A stretch of 64,000 nt of DNA, taken from positions 132,521-196,520 of the forward strand of contig NZ_BMNH01000001.1 of assembly GCF_014646355.1 (NCBI RefSeq), given 5' to 3'. Positions within the stretch are counted from its first letter, which is position 1. Each line of letters opens with the position of its first letter. This stretch comes from Nonomuraea cavernae. GTDB taxonomy: Bacteria; Actinomycetota; Actinomycetes; Streptosporangiales; Streptosporangiaceae. Both the position numbers and the translations under genes were made by a program. The notes below the pieces were generated by a model. That model made no database searches. It was not told the DNA's origin and was given only the letters and a program-made list of their open reading frames with translations. This document shows, in pieces, positions 61,067 to 64,000 of the stretch.

Positions 61067-62046
61067 ACGGCGGTCACCTCGTCGGTGTACAGGTCCTCGA
61101 ATGCGACGGACGGCTCGGGATAGGGACTCTCGTTTGCGAACTCGACCGCGCGATCGACCTCTTCCATGACTTCCGCGTCGAGCTGCTTGAGCTGCTCGTC
61201 GGTGATGCCGCGGTCGCGCAGGTGCCCGGCGAGGCGATCCAGCGGATCACGGCTGAGCCACTCACTGATCTGCTCTTTGTCGCGGTAGTTGTCGATGCGC
61301 AGGCCCTCGGAGTGCTCGTTGAAGCGGTAGGTCATGACCTCCACCAGGCTCGGGCCCTCGCCCGCCCTGGCGCGGTCGGCCGCGGTCTTCACCGCGTCGT
61401 ACACCGCGATCACGTCCTGGCCGTCGTCGACCCGGACGCCGGGGATGTCGAACCCGGCCGCGCGCTCGAAGATGTTGCCGGAGGTCACGGTGTGCGCCGG
61501 CGTGCTGAGCGCGTACTGGTTGTTCTCACACAGGAAGATGGCCGGCAGCTTCCAGACGCCCGCCATGTTCATGGCCTCGTAGAGCACTCCCTGGTTGGCG
61601 GCGCCGTCGCCGAAGAACGCGAGGGAGACCCGCGGGCGGCCGAGGAGCTTCGACGCGAACGCGGAGCCGGTCGCGATCGGGATGGAGGAGCCGACGATGC
61701 CCGACTCGCCCAGGCTGCCGACCGAGAAGTCGGCCAGGTGCAGCGACCCGCCCTTGCCCCGGCAGACTCCGGTGGCCTTGCCGACGAGCTCGGCCATCAG
61801 CGGGCCGAGCGGCGAGCCCTTGCCGATGGGGTGGCCGTGGCTGCGATGGTTGCCCGTCATGTAGTCGTCGTCATCGAGCGCCATGCAGGAGCCGACGACC
61901 TGAGCCTCCTGGCCGATGCTCGTGTGCACGGTTCCAGGGATCAGGCCGCGTTTGACCATCTTCGCCGCGCGCTCCTCGAAGCGCCGGATGCGCGTCATCC
62001 GCCGCTGCATCTCCAGCAGCGTGGACGTGGGTATGTCGGTTCGCAC
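61063..62046 (-). CDS. 2-oxoacid/acetoin dehydrogenase E1 alpha subunit
   Basis: A 327-residue E1 alpha subunit. The ThDP-Mg binding motif is FFGDGAANQGVLYEAMNMAG with a following NNQYALS; HTSIGQEAQVVGSCMAL and MTYRFNEHSEG are also conserved. I use the GTG at 62046 (VRTDIP), which has GGGAGG 5-6 nt upstream; the frame opens earlier but without support. It heads the E1-E2 part of the operon, behind its own promoter. Confidence 0.93.
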   Translation of the reverse strand: MRTDIPTSTLLEMQRRMTRIRRFEERAAKMVKRGLIPGTVHTSIGQEAQVVGSCMALDDDDYMTGNHRSHGHPIGKGSPLGPLMAELVGKATGVCRGKGGSLHLADFSVGSLGESGIVGSSIPIATGSAFASKLLGRPRVSLAFFGDGAANQGVLYEAMNMAGVWKLPAIFLCENNQYALSTPAHTVTSGNIFERAAGFDIPGVRVDDGQDVIAVYDAVKTAADRARAGEGPSLVEVMTYRFNEHSEGLRIDNYRDKEQISEWLSRDPLDRLAGHLRDRGITDEQLKQLDAEVMEEVDRAVEFANESPYPEPSVAFEDLYTDEVTAV

Positions 62047-62063
62047 AAATCCTCCCTTGCATA

Positions 62064-62092
62064 TATATTCAAACACGAATGATTATTCTCAA
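62064..62092 (-). promoter_or_regulatory. Promoter of the dehydrogenase operon
   Basis: On the minus strand, TTGAGA (62087-62092) and AATATA (62064-62069) are separated by 17 bp. The region is unusually AT-rich for this genome. A direct repeat ATCATT, 12 bp apart, overlaps the -35 and may be part of the operator of the SorC-type regulator encoded upstream. The leader before the GTG would be only about 10 nt. Confidence 0.6.
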
Positions 62093-62147
62093 TGATAGCG
62101 ACGAAGGGCCGGGCAGCACCTTTCGGGTTCTGCGCCGGTTCTTCCGG

Positions 62148-63119
62148 TCAGTTGTCGGCGGCCAGCGCCTGCGCGTTCACCAGGTCGGTGACGATGACGT
62201 CGACCCACCCCCCGCGAAGGGCTCCGCGGATGGCCTCGAACTTGCGCGCGCCACCGGCAATGCCCACGCGTCGCGGTGTCTTCAACAGCGCCTCGACCCC
62301 GATGCCCACCACCAGGTCGTTGAACTCGGTGTCGATCGGCCGGCCATCGGCGTCGAAGAACCGCATCGCCACGTCGCCCACCGCGCCGAGCTCGCGCAAC
62401 GTCCGCATCTGCGCCTCTGACACGGCGTTGCCGGAGACCTGGAGCAGTGGCGACGGCGTGACGCTGCCGATGCCGACGAGAACATCGGTGAGACTTTCCC
62501 AGGCCGCCGCCGTCTCGACGACGTTCGGGTCCTGGAAAAGGGCCTCACGCGCGGACGGCGTCGCGACGATGCCCGGCGTGGGCAGGAACATCGGGGTGCC
62601 GCCCACGATGCGGGCCAGCCGGAACGTGAGCTCTGTCGCCTTGAGCTGTGCCGCCGGCTGTCCCACTCCGCCCATGATCTGCACGATCGACTCGGCACGC
62701 CGACGCTTGAGGGGCACCATCGAGTCGACGGTCGCCAGCAGGGTCTCCGACCAGGAGGAGAACCCGACCCGCGCGCCGTTCGTGAGCGTCGCCTCAAGGT
62801 AGGTCGCCGCCGCGGCGCCCAGCGCCCACATGGTGGAGCGTTCGTCGCCGCTGCTCTCGACGACGAGTGCCTGCCGCAGCCCGTACTTCCGGACGAGCTG
62901 CTCCTCCAGCTCCGGATAGACCCCCTCGGGCGGCAACACGACCGTGCGGACGATCCCCATCTCCACCGCCTGCTTGAGCCACCGCGACACCCGCGACTGA
63001 GAGATGCGCAGCTGCTCGGCGATCGCCGGCTGCGTCATGTTCTGCTCGTGGTACATCCGCGCGACCTGCACGATCATGGTCACGGAATCGCGACTCTCGG
63101 TGCCTGTTCTCCCAATCAC
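62148..63119 (-). CDS. SorC/DeoR-type sugar-binding transcriptional regulator
   Basis: A 323-residue regulator. The N-terminal helix-turn-helix is MTQPAIAEQLRISQSRVSRW, followed by the sugar-phosphate-binding domain with VGFSSWSETLLATVDSM, IMGGVGQPAAQL and AGGARKFEAIRGALRGGWVD at the C-terminus. Such proteins respond to phosphorylated sugars or polyols and usually repress neighbouring transport and catabolic genes. The GTG at 63119 has an AAGGAG site. It lies between the ABC ATPase and the dehydrogenase genes and probably controls both. Confidence 0.92.
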   Translation of the reverse strand: MIGRTGTESRDSVTMIVQVARMYHEQNMTQPAIAEQLRISQSRVSRWLKQAVEMGIVRTVVLPPEGVYPELEEQLVRKYGLRQALVVESSGDERSTMWALGAAAATYLEATLTNGARVGFSSWSETLLATVDSMVPLKRRRAESIVQIMGGVGQPAAQLKATELTFRLARIVGGTPMFLPTPGIVATPSAREALFQDPNVVETAAAWESLTDVLVGIGSVTPSPLLQVSGNAVSEAQMRTLRELGAVGDVAMRFFDADGRPIDTEFNDLVVGIGVEALLKTPRRVGIAGGARKFEAIRGALRGGWVDVIVTDLVNAQALAADN

Positions 63120-63180
63120 GTGGCTTCTCCTTTCTGAACCGTCGTTGTCGCTGATCGCTCAGGTCCGCGGTGGCACCTGT

Positions 63181-64000
63181 TCACTGGGTGGCGTACGCCA
63201 TGACGCGGTCGGCGGTCGCGTCGGCCGCCTCCATGATCCCTTGATTCCGTCCCTGGGCCAGAACCATGACCCGATGGGCGAGACCGAGCACCTCTTCCAG
63301 GTCGGAGGAGACCACGATGATCGCCTTGCCCTGCCGCGCGAGCTCGGCGATGACCTCGTAGATCGACGCTCGCGCGCCGACGTCGATGCCCCGGGTCGGC
63401 TCGTCGAGGATGATGACCTTCGGATCCGACGAGAGCCACTTGGAAAGGACGACTTTCTGCTGGTTGCCGCCGGACAGGGTCGCCACCGGGTCACCGACGC
63501 CGCCCTTGACGCCGAACCGCTCCGCGGCCTTCCGGGCGAATCGGGTGACGTTCGAAGGGGTGACGAAGCCCCACCGGGTTATGGCGGCGAGGTTCGGCAG
63601 CGCGATGTTGTCCTCGATGGTGTCGGAGAGGATGACGCCCTGCCGCTTGCGATCTTCGGGAATGAGGACGACTCCCGCCGCCTTGGCCGCGATGGGATCG
63701 TTCGGCGCGAGCGGCACACCGTCGACCTTGATCTCGCCGCGGCGGAGGGGCTCCAGAGAGGCGATGGACCGCACCAGTTCGGTGCGTCCGGCGCCGACGA
63801 TGCCCGCGATGCCGAAGACCTCTCCGGCACGTACGGTGAGTGAGATGTCCTCGAAGCGGCCGGCCCGGTCGGAGATGCCTTCGACCGACAGAACGACCTC
63901 CTCGCGCGGGGCGTCGAAGTCCGGAAAGAGCCGGTCGACGCTGCGTCCGACCATCTCCCGCACCAGCACGTCAGGGGCGATCTCCCCGCTGTCGTGGGGC
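63181..64000 (-). CDS. Sugar ABC transporter ATP-binding protein, C-terminal part (5' partial)
   Basis: The frame is open to the right edge. It is the second nucleotide-binding domain of a ribose/galactose-type (RbsA/MglA) double ATPase: Walker A region GIAGIVGAGRTELVRS (degenerate, as usual in the second half of this family), IPEDRKRQGV, signature LSGGNQQKVVLSKWL and Walker B VIILDEPTRGIDVG. It energises import of a monosaccharide or polyol. Its position ahead of the SorC regulator links uptake to the dehydrogenase operon. Confidence 0.92.
   Translation of the reverse strand, partial: PHDSGEIAPDVLVREMVGRSVDRLFPDFDAPREEVVLSVEGISDRAGRFEDISLTVRAGEVFGIAGIVGAGRTELVRSIASLEPLRRGEIKVDGVPLAPNDPIAAKAAGVVLIPEDRKRQGVILSDTIEDNIALPNLAAITRWGFVTPSNVTRFARKAAERFGVKGGVGDPVATLSGGNQQKVVLSKWLSSDPKVIILDEPTRGIDVGARASIYEVIAELARQGKAIIVVSSDLEEVLGLAHRVMVLAQGRNQGIMEAADATADRVMAYATQ

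Overview
The window is high-GC actinomycete DNA: codon third positions are strongly G/C, GTG starts and 4-bp ATGA/GTGA gene overlaps are common, and there are SARP (Streptomyces antibiotic regulatory protein) regulators, type VII-like small proteins and type I PKS/NRPS genes. The genus cannot be fixed from the sequence. Most of the window is accessory, specialised-metabolism DNA. I see no tRNA, rRNA, CRISPR array or insertion sequence.

Region A (about 1-20,950) is a biosynthetic cluster read leftwards as one long tightly packed operon. In transcription order it has a possible small ORF, a LuxE-like acyl-adenylating enzyme, a LuxC-like acyl reductase, an NRPS (A-PCP-C-A-PCP, first A domain with a serine-type code), a PKS (KS-AT-dead KR-ACP), a cupin, a FemAB/GNAT-like acyltransferase, an MFS exporter, an ATP-grasp ligase, a PLP aminotransferase, a flavin-dependent monooxygenase and a flavin reductase. 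The C-terminal TPR part of an AfsR/SARP-type regulator faces it at the left edge. A RidA-like gene, apparently leaderless, diverges from the head of the operon. A three-copy, 11-bp-periodic repeat typical of SARP operators lies in the divergent intergenic region.

Region B (21,478-31,117) is more ordinary: a NarL-type two-component system with two small membrane proteins, a type VII-like trio ending in a YbaB/EbfC protein, a CcdA/thioredoxin-lipoprotein pair, a small membrane protein and a large-subunit catalase with a clear terminator hairpin.

Region C (31,200-51,220) is a second hybrid NRPS-PKS cluster read rightwards. It has a Cys-nucleophile alpha/beta hydrolase, a type II thioesterase, an A-PCP protein, a KS-AT-ACP protein, an ATP-grasp ligase, an oxidoreductase plus two TIM-barrel sugar isomerase-like enzymes, a sulfotransferase, a VOC protein, an MFS exporter, a PCP-C protein, a dead-ABC/malate-lactate-dehydrogenase fusion, a polysaccharide deacetylase and a GT2 glycosyltransferase. 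A convergent SARP regulator closes the cluster, and two SARP-type repeat arrays precede its first gene. The gene set suggests an acyl-peptide or polyketide-peptide core carrying a modified, possibly sulfated sugar. I could not match it to a known product.

Region D (51,308-57,899) is the most striking part. A leftward operon encodes a cytochrome P450, a clear homologue of animal cyclooxygenase (prostaglandin H synthase) and a serine lipase-like protein fused to an acetoacetate-decarboxylase-like domain. A membrane fatty-acid desaturase is divergent to it. Together they look like a self-contained bacterial oxylipin pathway.

Region E (58,071-64,000) has a DUF3817 membrane protein and a leftward catabolic set: the end of a sugar-type ABC ATPase, a SorC/DeoR regulator, E1 alpha, E1 beta, a free-standing lipoyl domain, a lipoyl-less E2 catalytic domain and a lipoate ligase-like protein. 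This is a 2-oxoacid or acetoin dehydrogenase with its E2 split in two.
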